Origin: Schistosoma haematobium
Taxonomy: Eukaryota; Platyhelminthes; Trematoda; Strigeidida; Schistosomatidae
Direction of reading: 5' to 3'
NCBI RefSeq assembly: GCF_000699445.3
Contig: NC_067198.1
Coordinates: forward strand, 43,145,691-43,209,690
Length of the DNA: 64,000 nt
The notes beneath the pieces were generated by a model. The model was not told the origin of the DNA, searched no databases, and saw only the letters and a program-made list of their open reading frames with translations. Numbering within the stretch: the first letter of the stretch is position 1; each line of letters begins with the position of its first letter. Below are positions 34,286-45,400 of this stretch, one piece after another. The position numbers and the translations under genes are program-made.

Positions 34286-34708
34286 TGTTGGGGTTGTGGA
34301 TATTATTCAGGTTTTGATTGAGATCATGAACCGATTGATGTTAGACCGCCGTTGGAAACCTTGAAGCACTGGATGGCCGTTTCGGTTATATTGTGGGACT
34401 CTTCAGCAGTGTGCATCCAGTGGAGCTAATCCGTGTCGGGTAGAGACAGGTATCTACCTCAGTACAATGGAAGATGGTCGCACAATTTCGTGGATTGGTT
34501 GATGTTAGACATTAACACGATTGGATGCCGGCTCAGTGGTCCATCAGCTTAAGTGTTCATGCGCGAGACTTAAGACCCTGGGTTCGGAACCCGCGAGCGG
34601 GATCGTACATGCGCACTGCTGAGGAGTCCCACATTCGGACGAAATGGCCTTCCAGTGCTTCCAAGTTTTCAATAGTGGTCTAACATCAATCGGTTCATGA
34701 TCTCAAGT
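34286..34708 (+). repeat. Full fold-back hammerhead repeat, family 2
   Basis: The best complete copy: left arm (TTTTGATTGAGATCATGAACC, hammerhead-like block on minus at about 34362-34420), linker, tRNA-like head (about 34530-34600, B-box GGTTCGGAACCC), hammerhead block on plus (34611-34658), right arm (TAACATCAATCGGTTCATGATC). Both arms carry hammerhead sequence, one on each strand. Confidence 0.8.
34611..34660 (+). ncRNA. Hammerhead-like ribozyme in fold-back repeat
   Basis: Conserved core intact: CTGAGGA (34619-34625) and GAAA (34641-34644). Stem II GTCC/GGAC is at 34626-34629 and 34637-34640. Stem I GCACTG (34613-34618) pairs perfectly with CAGTGC (34653-34658). Predicted cleavage follows C34652 (in TTC). 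Stem III (ATGG/CCTT) is short and has a mismatch, so activity is uncertain. Confidence 0.55.
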
Positions 34709-35041
34709 AAAACATTGTTTTACCGTATTGGCATCCAAATAAATGGATTTATGTTCATTGTAGAGGAATAACATACATTCATTCATTATTTTATAAGGTG
34801 TGTAATAGTAACATTTAAATCAATGAACTCCTTATAAACATTTTTCAGCATTCTCAATTACTTCATTTTTATTTATGTAACTCAATATACTAACAATTAG
34901 AATATGTCTGTCTACAGGAGATTTAATTTACAAGTTGCATTTGTTAGAGAATAATCATAGTTTAGATATTATTAAAAATCAAATAGAACTGAACGATTTG
35001 ATTTGTCCAAGTTTTTGATAGAGTTTTATTCTTTGAGTTGG

Positions 35042-35182
35042 ATAGTTTACTTCTACCTAAAGTTTGTGCTGATGATGTTGATCAGAAGAACGATGAAAAC
35101 TTCACGACTAAACCATCCAGAGCAGAGAATAAAACTCCATCAAAATTATTCACCTGAGCTACAAAACTTCTACATCATCTGA
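35042..35182 (+). repeat. Short hairpin repeat family, copy 2
   Basis: Same repeat as 23321-23487: GTGCTGATGATGTTGATCAG, ACTAAACCATCCAGAGCAGAG and ATTCACCTGAGCTACAAAAC occur in the same order. It lies about 250 bp before the LIM exon. Confidence 0.75.
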
Positions 35183-35433
35183 AGATTTGTCCAAGTATTA
35201 GACTGTTTGTTTATCGATTTGTGCTCATAACGTAACCAATGATCAAATGTATGATATTCAAATTGTTTAGCGAACTCTTAATTGAAAGTATAAATTACAT
35301 TAAGAAGTATTCATTCATATCTTAACGTTTCTTTTAAAATTATAATTATTTATAATGATAATGCCTAATTAATATATAATGTTATCGTTTTATGAATTTT
35401 TTTTTTGTTTTCTAAAATATTCACTCATATTAG

Positions 35434-35555
35434 CAATATATGGATTTATGCTTTGATTGTGGAAAACGTATTTATCCTGTAGATCGTATATCTACCGGTG
35501 AACGAGTTTATCATAAGGCATGTTTTCGTTGTGCAACATGTCAAAGAACATTATT
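35434..35555 (+). CDS. LIM-domain exon (first zinc finger and start of second)
   Basis: 122-nt exon with a pyrimidine-rich tract and ATTAG acceptor before it and a GTAAGT donor after it (35556-35561). The translation from phase 0 carries C-x2-C-x17-H-x2-C-x2-C-x2-C (CFDCGKRIYP ... VYHKACFRCATC), the first zinc site plus the first two ligands of the second site of a LIM domain. LIM domains bind proteins, often at actin structures. The CGKRIYP start resembles CRP, LASP and EPLIN-type LIMs, but one half domain cannot decide. The exon ends in phase 2; the exon with the remaining two ligands was not found and probably lies beyond or is hidden in the repeats. Confidence 0.88.
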
Positions 35556-35652
35556 GTAAGTTTTGTTTTAATTTTCTTTTTTTTAGAGAAAAAAATATTG
35601 TTACTTAGTCAGTTTCTTATAATTTGTGGTTTGATCAATTTTTTGTTTTCTG

Positions 35653-35790
35653 TGGTTAACGTTTTTTAGCGAGTTAGTTTTCTATGGAATGGGGTCCTAA
35701 CCCCATGCCTAACCTTCCTCCTTTATCCGGGCTTAGGATCGGCAGTAGCCCCAGAGGAGCTTCAGGTGGAGTTTCCTATAATTTGTGCAT
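35653..35790 (+). repeat. Dispersed repeat with GC-rich block, copy 1
   Basis: GC-rich block (CCCATGCCTAACCTTCCTCC ... GGATCGGCAGTAGCCCCAGAGG) preceded by GCGAGTTAGTTTTCTATGG. The same block occurs inverted at 61536-61665. This looks like the 5' part of a non-LTR element by memory of schistosome repeats, but no enzyme domain is attached. Confidence 0.65.
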
Positions 35791-35837
35791 AACTAATTTT
35801 TTTTTTAGTAAACGGAATACACCCATTAAGATATTAA

Positions 35838-35932
35838 GTAAGAAAGTTAGATCAGTGAAGAGTTCTCTTTTCCGCGAAAAGAAAGATGAATTCGCTGAAA
35901 AGAGAACTCTTCAGTGAACTAATCTTTCTTAC
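35838..35932. repeat. 95-bp near-perfect hairpin
   Basis: Arms of about 40 bases (GTAAGAAAG ... GAAGAGTTCTCTTTTCCGCG and TCGCTGAAAAGAGAACTCTTC ... CTTTCTTAC shortened here) around a loop of about 13 bases, 280 bp after the LIM exon donor. It could be a fold-back element or a structured intron segment. Confidence 0.8.
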
Positions 35933-35934
35933 AT

Positions 35935-36415
35935 AACTAATTATCAAATAGAATACCGTTATTTTTTTAAGTAAGAATAGAGCACATTGTGTAAACATTT
36001 TTCAGAGACAGAAATATATGTATTTCAATATTAAATCATTTAATAATTTTGAAAAAAATTATCATTTAACCTATCATTTATAGAAAATCAGTTTAACTTT
36101 TTGATTTTCTTGGACCTCCAGCCGTTAATTAAAACATGTAGACAGTAAATATGTGAAATTCGACATAGTTTCAGATGTAGAAATATATTTATTGAAAAAA
36201 AGTAGTCACGTTTTAATAGGCTCCAGAACATGGGGTACGTATTGACACTCGTTAATAATGAAACTTCTTGACTTAATGGCAGCATTCAATTGCGAGAACT
36301 TAAAGGTTTCGTGGTAATGTTTGTCATTAAAATGTATGACGGAGAAACTTTTTACAGCTGTGAAACATAGCTTTTAAGAAGTAGAAAGAATTATAGATTA
36401 CTAGCATTTAATCAT
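35935..36415. other. No recognisable feature
   Basis: AT-rich intronic-type DNA without supported genes. Confidence 0.5.
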
Positions 36416-36419
36416 GCGC

Positions 36420-36990
36420 TTTTTGGAGCGTTGGTCATGTATGTTGGAATTACCAAGTTACTGATGTTGAGATTAGGTATTTGGTAATACGCAACGATGA
36501 CAAATCGGTTTGTGAAACTGTGAATTGCCATTAAGTGAAGCGGTTAGAATATGTGCTACGTCTGTATAATCACGGACTACCTCAATGTACAGCCTTGGCT
36601 GGAGTGGGAGAAGGTCGTGAGAAAGATAGGAGTAGTAAAACAATGACATAGCATTGGCCCGTGATTTTATTGAATGCTGGTCAGAGCTATGTTAGTAAGT
36701 GTTGACTACCTAACCACAGTTCTAATGGTTATCGTGATCAATAGATGGATACTTTTAGCGATATGTTTCAGAATTGGTCGCAATGATGCGGACGGACCCA
36801 CTCTTAATCTATTCCTAAATTTTGAGTTTTACACTTTTTTCGTACTTTTTCCACTAATTATTCTCTCTTTCCTAATTATATTCCCTAACCCTAATCAACT
36901 TTTGCTGTTACAAACACTATTGCTTCTTAATTATTCATCTTGATGTTTTCATCGCATTGTGTTAAAACGGTGTGGACCGTTTTGCGATAC
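36420..36990 (+). pseudogene. Decayed RTE-like ORF2 C-terminus
   Basis: The plus strand, read across several stops and shifts, follows the same order as the copy at 46793: a RWS-C-MLELPSY segment, then GQSYVSKC-LP, then Y-RDQ-MDTFSDMFQNWSQ. Tail sequence at 36950-36990 corresponds to the GTGTGGCAACTTG region of the younger copies. Strongly diverged, so an old insertion. Confidence 0.6.
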
Positions 36991-37089
36991 AAACACTTAT
37001 GCTAAGTTCTACATTAATTATGATAAAATTGATGACTGAATGAAACTAAGACCCCTGAAATTTATCTTTTAAACTATAGTAAACCTACT

Positions 37090-37300
37090 AAATGAAATGT
37101 CTTCAAACGCCATCGCGTTATCCACTTAGCTGCTGAGTTCTGAGTTCGAGTCCCAGAGTGAACATCAACTCTGATAGGCAGGTACATCCAGCTGACGAGT
37201 CCCAAACAGGACGAAACGCGCGTCCTGGATTCCACTGCTAGCCACTATCCATCTCTGCTTATAAATCAATTTCAGTTTATTCATTACATTGGTTGAAAAA
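37090..37300 (+). mobile_element. Sm-alpha-type SINE with hammerhead ribozyme
   Basis: A tRNA-like internal promoter lies at the left (B-box AGTTCGAGTCC at about 37146-37156), followed by the hammerhead ribozyme at 37181-37250 and a short tail. This order is that of the Sm-alpha repeat of schistosomes, where transcripts self-cleave. The element is alone here, without the fold-back arms of the other hammerhead repeats in the window. Confidence 0.85.
37181..37250 (+). ncRNA. Hammerhead ribozyme (intact core)
   Basis: Core CTGACGA (37192-37198) and GAAA (37213-37216) are intact. Stem II GTCC/GGAC (37199-37202 and 37209-37212) has a 6-nt loop. Stem I ATCCAG (37186-37191) pairs with CTGGAT (37225-37230). 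The short stem III is CGCGCGTC. Cleavage is predicted after C37224 in GTC. The downstream TCCACTGCTAGCC matches the extended stem I loop partner of the schistosome ribozyme. All catalytic positions are conserved, so self-cleavage of transcripts is expected. Confidence 0.92.
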
Positions 37301-37669
37301 GTTAAACATTCATCATTCATTTAGGTTAATGTAACACATATTTTTATTAATGAAAAAACAATGAATGAATGGAATATAGATTTCTCACTTCTCGTTATTG
37401 TAGTTTCTTATTAAACAGCATCATAAATGTCACCATCTCAGTTAATAGTTTACTTGATTAATCGTTTTATATAATTACTTAGTTACAATAGTCTTATAAT
37501 ATAAGAGGAGAAAATAATTTGAATTTCTTGTGAATTAAATTAAAAAAATTTTTTCGTGAGTCAAATGATATATTGAAATGAAACTTGTTTATGAAGTTGT
37601 TTTCATGTAACTATGATAAACAAAAGCTATTATGATATAATACATATTGGAGAAATTTATTATCTTTAG

Positions 37670-37935
37670 AATGAGGGATTGTGGAGATTGTAGTCATTTT
37701 AATAGTTAAATTCATCAGTTGATCTAAACTAGAACACCATCGAAAACCTGGAAGCACTGGACGATTATTTCATCCTAGTGTGGGACTCAGCAGTGTGCAT
37801 CCAGGATTCCACATGCGAGGCTCGAACCCAGGACCTTTGATCTCCTTCGCGGACGCTTAACCTCCAGATCACTGAGCCATCACCTCATGGTGGTAATGTC
37901 TAACTTCAATTGATCCATGATCTTGCATGACTAGT
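37670..37935 (-). repeat. tRNA-headed hammerhead repeat, copy 5 (reverse)
   Basis: On plus: arm (TTGATCTAAACTAGAACACC), hammerhead-like block with a deletion in the core (GGGACTCAGCAGTG), then a tRNA-like head in reverse (about 37810-37880, GGCTCGAACCCAGGACC). Degenerate. Confidence 0.7.
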
Positions 37936-37984
37936 GGAGTCTAATGTGTGTAGGGTAGAGGCAGGTATCTACCTCAGGCAATTG

Positions 37985-38225
37985 ATGAATGGTTGCTCAA
38001 GATCATGGATCGATTGAAGTTAGACATCCACATCGTGATCTAGAGGTCCAGTGTTCGCGACGGAGACAAGAGGTCGTGGGTTTGAGTCGCGCACGCGGGA
38101 CCCTGGATTCACACTGCTAAGGAGTCCTACATTAGGACAAAACAGTCGTTCACTGCTTCCAAGCTTCCCATGATGTTCTAGCTTGATCGACTCATGAATC
38201 CAACTATTAGAATTCATTATCACTG
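37985..38225 (+). repeat. tRNA-headed hammerhead repeat, copy 6
   Basis: Forward unit right next to copy 5, giving a tail-to-tail pair: linker, degenerate tRNA-like head, hammerhead-like block (38108-38155; core CTAAGGA, ACAAAAC for ACGAAAC), arm ending TTGATCGACTCATGAATCC. Catalytic bases are lost. Confidence 0.7.
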
Positions 38226-40380
38226 ATTGTAATTATCGGTAAAAACACTAGAAATAATGTAAGCTGTAAAACGCAATTACTGTTTGAACACTATTGACTA
38301 GGTTTGAGATATAATTTTTCACAGAGCGATTAAAGTGAAAATTGTGAACTGAATTTTAATTTAGTGATTTATTGTCATATACTTATTTACCATTATTAGA
38401 ATTGATTATTAGTAACCGTCTATTGGAGCAACGCATATAAGCAAACAATACGATCAGAGGCGATAAACAGTGAATGAAATTTCTTCTCATACCTCAGATC
38501 CGTTTACGAATATAAACAATCCATTATCTTAACACTCTTTTCTTTATACACCACATGTCTCATATCAAATACCTACTTTAAATATTGTTAACATGATTGG
38601 ATGACCTATTTAGTATACAGTTAACCTAAGAACTATTTATGTTCGATAATTTTGTTGTTTGACTATGTTCCTTTGAAAAGCTTGAACCAGATTGTCGAGT
38701 GAAATGTTAGATTTCCTTCAAATTCATTCTCTCATATTTTACTCATACATCCTTCCTCTTTAAAGCAAACAATACTGTTTCCATCATCAAGTTTAACTCT
38801 GATAGAAGTAATATTTAGGTATACATATGAAAAATATTAGGTCAGTTTATGAGTTAGTAGTAACATTGAGATTCATTGCATAACTAATTACATAATATAA
38901 TAATTAAAGATTGTGAATTGGTAGTAAAGTGACATGTGTACTAGTAGTAATGAGAATAATGATAACCTAAATAAGTATTTCAACACATAAAATAAACCAA
39001 AACTAGAAATAATAAACTTGTAAAGATTATGATTATATTAAATATTAAGTATTAAGAAATATGCAAGTAGTCGGTGAAAACACATAAATAGTAAAGGAGA
39101 ACAATCGAGATAACCAAAAGATGTAAACAAATGATAGGATCGTCTCTTAAGTTACAGTTAATTAAGAAAGTAATAGATGTGCTACAAATCTCTTTTGAAT
39201 GTAGAAAGTGAAGCTATTAGCCTGACTGACAGGTGGAGAATAAAATCGAACCCCATTCAAAAGATTCCATGTTATAAGATGAACCACGGTGAATGCTTTG
39301 GTTTGATCTATTAACTGTGATAAAAAGGAGAGGTGTATGGTTTTATTCTGACTATTTCTAAACCACCAAGTGAGATATTTGTTATCTCGTTGGCTAAGTT
39401 GTCTGGTCGTAAACCCAGTAAAATTTTCTCCGCAGAAGTAATTGGATTCATAAATACATAAAGATGTGAGAAAAGCGGATCATTTGTCCTTCAGTTGTGG
39501 AACTATTATGGATAGAATGGAGACCAAAAAACAGTGGTTACCTGGATCAAAAGTCCTTTTCATTGTTCCAGTATGACTGTCGTATAATAAGTCACTAGTT
39601 GTATCACCGTCGATTTGCGGCTTCATGAGCAGACGTTTTTTTCCAAGTGGTCCATGTTTCTGAATTTGCAGTATCCATATGTCTGTTCAGAAAACTCTAT
39701 ACGTTGACCTCCCTTAATTACGAGTTCTACAAATGATTATAAATCTTATTTAATTAATTTGTAATGGTGTTTTTATGTCTGCAAATTCATATGACTGACC
39801 CATAGTCTTGAATGTAAATAATTATTTATGAACTAAAATAACTCAATCACATCAAACACACGTAATAGATGTGATGAGTCAAAACTTCTCTACACACAAA
39901 AAAAAATTGATCTGACTATTGTGACTGATTTACACTAAATACATAGGATAACGTAGAGTATGCTATAACATCTTGTCTCAGTCTGTTTGTAACCATAGGC
40001 GTTAAATGATGCTAACATTCTTGTACATAGCTTTCAGATATACATAAACATACTTGGTGATGTCCAATGCTGCTTACCCAAAATGATGTAGGTCGCGTTA
40101 ATCAGAGCCTACAATTCAAATGTTGAAAGAATATCTCTTGAAACCAATTACTTTTAACTCTAGTCGTTACATCATCATCTGAGCTAGTTAGATTTTCAGC
40201 TATCTGGAAAATGCTAATCATCATCACCCTTCTTAAAAATATTTAAACGGTGAAATACTTAACGCATTATGATACCTCATATTAGTTCAGCTGACACTAA
40301 AACATATGCTTCGAGGTATTGAGTTTAAAATATTTTATATAAAAACATTATCATCTCGTGATTTTCACTTTTTTTCAGCA
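38226..40380. other. AT-rich DNA, one single-arm repeat remnant
   Basis: A diverged arm of the 31441-31600 hairpin repeat lies at about 38700-38765. Otherwise no gene or repeat is supported. Confidence 0.45.
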
Positions 40381-40387
40381 ATTACTT

Positions 40388-40672
40388 AATTAGAGAGGAC
40401 TTTTTGGATATTATAGTAATTTAGTAGCTGAATTCATGGATTGGTTGAAGTTAGAAATTAACACTGTTGGATGCCGACCAGCTCAGTAGTCTAATGGTTG
40501 AGCGCACGCGCGCGAGACTGTTGGGTCCTGGGTTTTAATCCCATGAGGTGGGGTTGTGGATGCACACTGCTGAGGAGTCACGCAATAGGACGAACCGGCC
40601 GCCTAGTTCTTCCAGCTTTTCCGTGGTGGTTTAGCTTCAGTTGACTCTTGATCTCAACTACTGATATTTTAT
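40388..40672 (+). repeat. tRNA-headed hammerhead repeat, copy 7
   Basis: Linker, tRNA-like head (CTCAGTAGTCTAATGG; B-box GGTTTTAATCCC), hammerhead-like block (40563-40612: CTGAGGA kept, GAAA changed to GAAC) and arm ending TTGACTCTTGATCTCAAC. Confidence 0.75.
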
Positions 40673-43590
40673 TATTTGTCTACTCTCTGTAATTTAGACA
40701 CCGAGCGCGTGTCTGCATATCAATCTTTATCTATTCTCCCATTAGTTGTAACACACAGACAATCAATAATTTACCCACAATGGATTAACACTCATAAATA
40801 TATATGGATTTCTAACACTCACTCACATTCAATCGTTTCCCTGTGTGCTTGCTATCTGCGCGCTTGTGGATTTTTAGTAATCATTCACAGTAATCTATCA
40901 AAAAAACCGGAAAGAAAACTACAAGCTGAGGTATCAGATTAAAAATACGGTAATCAAAATCAATTTTAAGTAGACAATAACACAGTTGTAACAACAACCA
41001 CAGTTGCAGTGTCACAAGCCACAATAAAGTAGTCACTTTAGTAGTTTTAAAAAGCTTAGATGTGTATTTCACTCCTTGTCTAAAACAAGACATGTTGATT
41101 CGAGATGACGAAGCGACCTAAATTGTGTAACGATGAAAAGCCTAGGAGCACAGGATATCAGCTTTTCGATATAAAACTCCTCAGAAATATAAATTCACAA
41201 CCCCTCAATCTGGAAATGAACCCAAAAATTTCAGTGTGGATTTCATAATGGATAATTTAGATCCGGCTTTGATCAATTTCGACAATCTCCACAACCTCAC
41301 AATCATTTCATATTTTCCAGAACAAGATCAATTAAACGGATGAAGTTTAAAATTTATCCTAAGATGACTGAATAGTGTACTACTCATTTAGACGTGAAAT
41401 ATTTATCCCCACCCCTTACAGGATATTACCAACGAAAGTGTTTTTTTTCTGAAAAAAAAATAAGATATTTCAAGTGATTAAAGCACAATATTGATTACAA
41501 AATCGAATGAAGCATCATATCGATTAAAATATAAACAAGAATAGAAGAAACGTGAAACGCATATAGTGATTTAGCCATAGTAACATTATGATGTATGACT
41601 TTGTTCGAATTCAATAAATAAACTATTGATGAAATCATATTTGTGTATTACTTTTTTTAAAAGAAAAATTAAAATCCACATATGTCATTCATTTGGTTAC
41701 TTTTTTGTTATCGATTAATAACAAATGGAGTTTCACTGGAAGATTAGGTATCATTGGTTAATAATTATATTGGAGCATGAGATTTTTATATATGGTGAAT
41801 AGATAGGAATAGTAATATTGAAAAATATCGAAGTATATCAGTAATTTACTGAAGTTAAAAAGTTGAAACTATTGTGTTCTACTTCTTTGGTTTAAAGATA
41901 ACACATTCGTTATAAAAACTTTAAGGTTCTAAGTTTGATCTCTTAAGAGGTTGTGATTACTCTCTGAAGAAAAATTTTATACTTAAAGGTAGAAAAACGT
42001 CAGTCCAGTGTATTTTAGTTCTCAATGATTCTTCAATTATTATCAAACAATGACAAAAACTAACTTTAATAAGTGATTCTTGTTAACAAATGTATTTGTT
42101 AGGTTCAGAAAATGTTTTCCATTTTAAATGGAGTGTATTCGAGTAAACCAAGTAATATGTATGTACACTGATTTATATATATATATATATCTTTAAAAAA
42201 ATTTAAGGATATCAGTAGTTTGTTTCGTCTTCTAAAAAAACACATCTCTTTCATATATATTATGACTGATCACTGAGTAGTGACTACTGTTATTGTTTAC
42301 TAGTCTTTCAATGTTGATTGAGTTCTGGGTAGTAAGTTGAAACGTGGTTATGAGCAGGAGTGACTTAATTATGTGTTTTAATGTTAACTATTTGGTGTTA
42401 GTCAGCAGGATATTTTGGATTTTCGTTTTGTGCTGATATGTACTCCTCAACTAGTTGTACCTGGTTGTACCCTATGAGATTCGTATTCTCGTCATTCACG
42501 ATTCTTTGAGCTTATAAGATGACTTATAGATTTGTATACTTATGGTTATTACCAGTGATCCAATACGTACATTTCTTCCTATTTGAGACTAATCAACTAA
42601 GTGTTATTCCATTACAGTGTTGATATTCAAACTGATAATACAAGTACACCTAGCTGGCGAGTCCCAAATAATCCATCAATTTTAAATGAATTATTATATT
42701 GTGACTATGTAAATATAATCTTTAAAGGATATACATCTACCAACTAAGAATAATATGGTTTCAGTCATGAATATCATCAATGAGATCATGTAAACGCTAG
42801 ACAATTTACTACGGTATTGAATAAGAAAAAGAGAATTCAGTGAAGAAAATTTTCTCTTCTCGACGAAATCATTTACTTAAACTGTATATTCATATACATA
42901 TATAGTTATATATGGGAAATATATGTCTATAGGAGAATAGAAAAGATTGCATCATAAAATAGATTCAAGACTAAATAACAATTGAGGTTATGTCCTAATC
43001 AAGAGGTAAAGAAGAAAATAATTTATGGGTCAAATTATATTCCAATTGACAGATATAAAGAAAAAAAACGACAAACATAAAGGTCATAATAATAAAAACT
43101 GTGGTGTTAGTTACATAAAAATAATAAGTCATATTTATATCCTTTTTTAATCAATGATAATCTAGTGACTTGTCAATTTTATGGTTATAAGATAAACTGA
43201 TAGAGTGAATTGAGAAATTTCTCAATCAGTACTATCACTGATATTAATAATAATCATAGCAATAATAATATGAAAATCATTAATGTATGATTATTCAATG
43301 TTTTGAATAAACTAATGTAAAAATTGTTTCTTTTAACTGTTCAAATGTACAAATTGAAGGAATATATAAATATATATAAACATATACGTATATACCTTTC
43401 AGTATTATCAATAAGTTAAGAGTTATATCTATGGTATCCATAGTATTTTAAAGAAAAAAAAACGAAGTTATGTGATGATGAGATTTATAATTTCCAAAAT
43501 TTAGTTATCCGAACAATTTTAAGTTAAACATTCCAATCTTTTGTTACGTTCTTTTTTTTTGTTGTTGTTGTTGATGCAATAAAATGTATG
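40673..43590. other. No supported gene; partial Sm-alpha scrap and simple repeats
   Basis: AT-rich. At about 42635-42670 a short piece resembles the 5' half of the Sm-alpha hammerhead (CTGGCGAGTCCCAAATAATCC) without its 3' half. A (TA)n run is at about 42174-42191. Other stretches are unremarkable. Confidence 0.5.
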
Positions 43591-43596
43591 TTGAGA

Positions 43597-44006
43597 AGAA
43601 ATTTCAATGGTTGAAATCATGAGTCGATTGAAGCTAGACCACCGTAGAAAACTTGGGAAAACTGAATGGCCATTTCGTCCTAGTATGGGAGTCCAGTGGA
43701 GTTCAACCAGGTTTGTTGTGAGATATCAGCTCACTGAAAACAATGGTGGACGGTGGGACAATTTCGTGGATTGGTTGAAGTTAGACATTAAAACAGTTTA
43801 TTCCGATCAGCTTAGTGATCTAACGGTTAGGCGCTCTCGCGCGAGACTGATAAATCCTGGGTTCCAATCTCGCGTGGGGTGGGATCGGGGATGCGCAATA
43901 CTGAGGAGTCACATACTAAGATGAAACGACCGTCCAGTGCTCCCTGGTTTTCCATGGTGGTCTAGCTTCAATTGACTCATGATTTCAACCATTGAAATTA
44001 TCAAAA
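43597..44006 (+). repeat. Fold-back hammerhead repeat, copy 8
   Basis: Clear terminal inverted repeats. The left end, TTTCAATGGTTGAAATCATG, is mirrored by the right end, CATGATTTCAACCATTGAAA. Inside: left arm with hammerhead-like 3' half, linker, tRNA-like head (B-box GGTTCCAATCTCG), hammerhead-like block (43897-43945; core CTGAGGA and GAAA kept, stem II GTCA/AAGAT weakened) and right arm. Confidence 0.8.
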
Positions 44007-44007
44007 T

Positions 44008-44008
44008 C

Positions 44009-44051
<43 letters not shown>

Positions 44052-44052
44052 C
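44008..44052. repeat. (TTA)n microsatellite
   Basis: About 15 perfect TTA units directly after the fold-back repeat; it gives false poly-Asn or poly-Leu frames. Confidence 0.95.
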
Positions 44053-44059
44053 AGCTTTA

Positions 44060-44860
44060 TTCAATATTATATTTTTGGTACAATATAGAATTCTCAGCGT
44101 AAAGTATTTCAACAAGTTTCCGTTTCTTTCTTCTTGGTCGGTCCTGGTGATAAATATTGAGTGATTGCCAGTTAGATGTTAGCATTTCACTAAATGAACA
44201 TCTGAATACTGTGCATTCTTTCCGTTGTATATTGCCAGCAACCACATTGTCTCTTATTGAGTTTTTTGTAATTTTGACAACGAAAGGTTGTACATTTTTC
44301 CGAAACGCAACAGAATAGGTTATACGATTAATAAACATAGTGATATATTAAAACAAACAAAAATAGATAACTTGTTGAAATATCTAGATGGCAGGAACAG
44401 GTAGCCCAGATGATCAAGCAGGCCGCCCTTGCCAAAACACCTGAAAAGAAATGTGATAAAAAATTTATCTCAGTTGATATATATGTTAGGAAGCTTGCCG
44501 GTTATGCTAATCTAAAATATGTTTATGGAGAATCAGTTGAAAATAATAATTTCATAGTTTAATTGTTTGATTAATATTAATGATACAATTATTGAAAACC
44601 CTGAAGCATTGGACAGTTATTTTATTCTGGTATCGGAATCAACAGAGAGCATCCATCATCTCATATCAAACTAAAGCAATTGCTTTGTACTTTCTTAATT
44701 CTAATGATTGTCTATTTAAGGTCAGTCTATGAATTAAATTATTCACTCCAATAATTTCTATTAACTTCCTCTCGTAATAACCATGAAAATGTTCTCTTCT
44801 TGTAAGTTACGGCTTAGCGATCCGATAATAGCTCAGATTTGAAGATAAAATTGAGGTGGA
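44060..44860. other. No supported feature
   Basis: AT-rich DNA. Short frames around 44057-44338 have no family motif. Confidence 0.45.
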
Positions 44861-44863
44861 TAG

Positions 44864-45400
44864 TTTATTATTTATTTATTTGAACACATAAATGTTGGTA
44901 CAAAGGGGAACCGAATATATATGCGTCACACAAGTCACTTGATTTGTGTGTAGGCTGTGATACAGTCCTGGTACCCAGATTAAAGCAGGTGGTTTTCTTA
45001 GGTGGCAACAACCGGAACCTTTGATCTAAATGTCTGATCAACAAGGCAGTGGAGCTACATAAGAAGATGCAGTCCCATGGCAACCGGTAACCAACAATAG
45101 GTTCATATGGCATTTGTTCCTTCAGGATACTTGATCCCATGTACACCATTTGTTTGTAATCATGGTTTTCGAACTTCCCTAGGTAGACTCTCCGTGTCCA
45201 TCAACCGGATTAAAGCGCCGGACATTCGCTTTTCGTCCTCTCAGTTTCGTAAACAACATGCCCGCCACAAGAAGGCAATGAGTAGGACTTCCCTGGTAGT
45301 GGCTATATACGCGTGGCTGTGTGAAAGCATTTCGTGAGAGTGAATCGACACTTATCACCCTCGGCCGTACCAAGGCATGTGGGGGCAATTTTTCATTTAA
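44864..45400 (-). repeat. Repeat A, copy 1, with (TAAA)n tail
   Basis: Repeat of about 530 bp, read on minus, ending in an AAATAAATAAT tail at 44864-44882. The same repeat is at 57690-58217 (plus) and 62152-62677 (minus), with another start at 63866. It has a coding look in more than one frame (for example SGYLIPCTPFVCNHGFRTSLGRL on plus), but no recognised domain. The A-rich simple tail suggests insertion through RNA. Confidence 0.75.

Larger units (their letters stand above)
21068..35433 (+). other. Putative 14.4-kb intron of the host gene
   Basis: Starts GTGAGT and ends in a pyrimidine-rich tract then ATTAG (35429-35433). If both flanking exons belong to one gene, this is a single intron, or a set of introns with small exons I could not see. 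It is filled with decayed non-LTR and Penelope fragments and fold-back repeats listed separately. The pairing of donor and acceptor is based on matching phase only. Confidence 0.4.

Noticed and set aside
43909..44164. Frames with long Asn or Leu runs
   Set aside because: Product of the (TTA)n microsatellite, not a protein.
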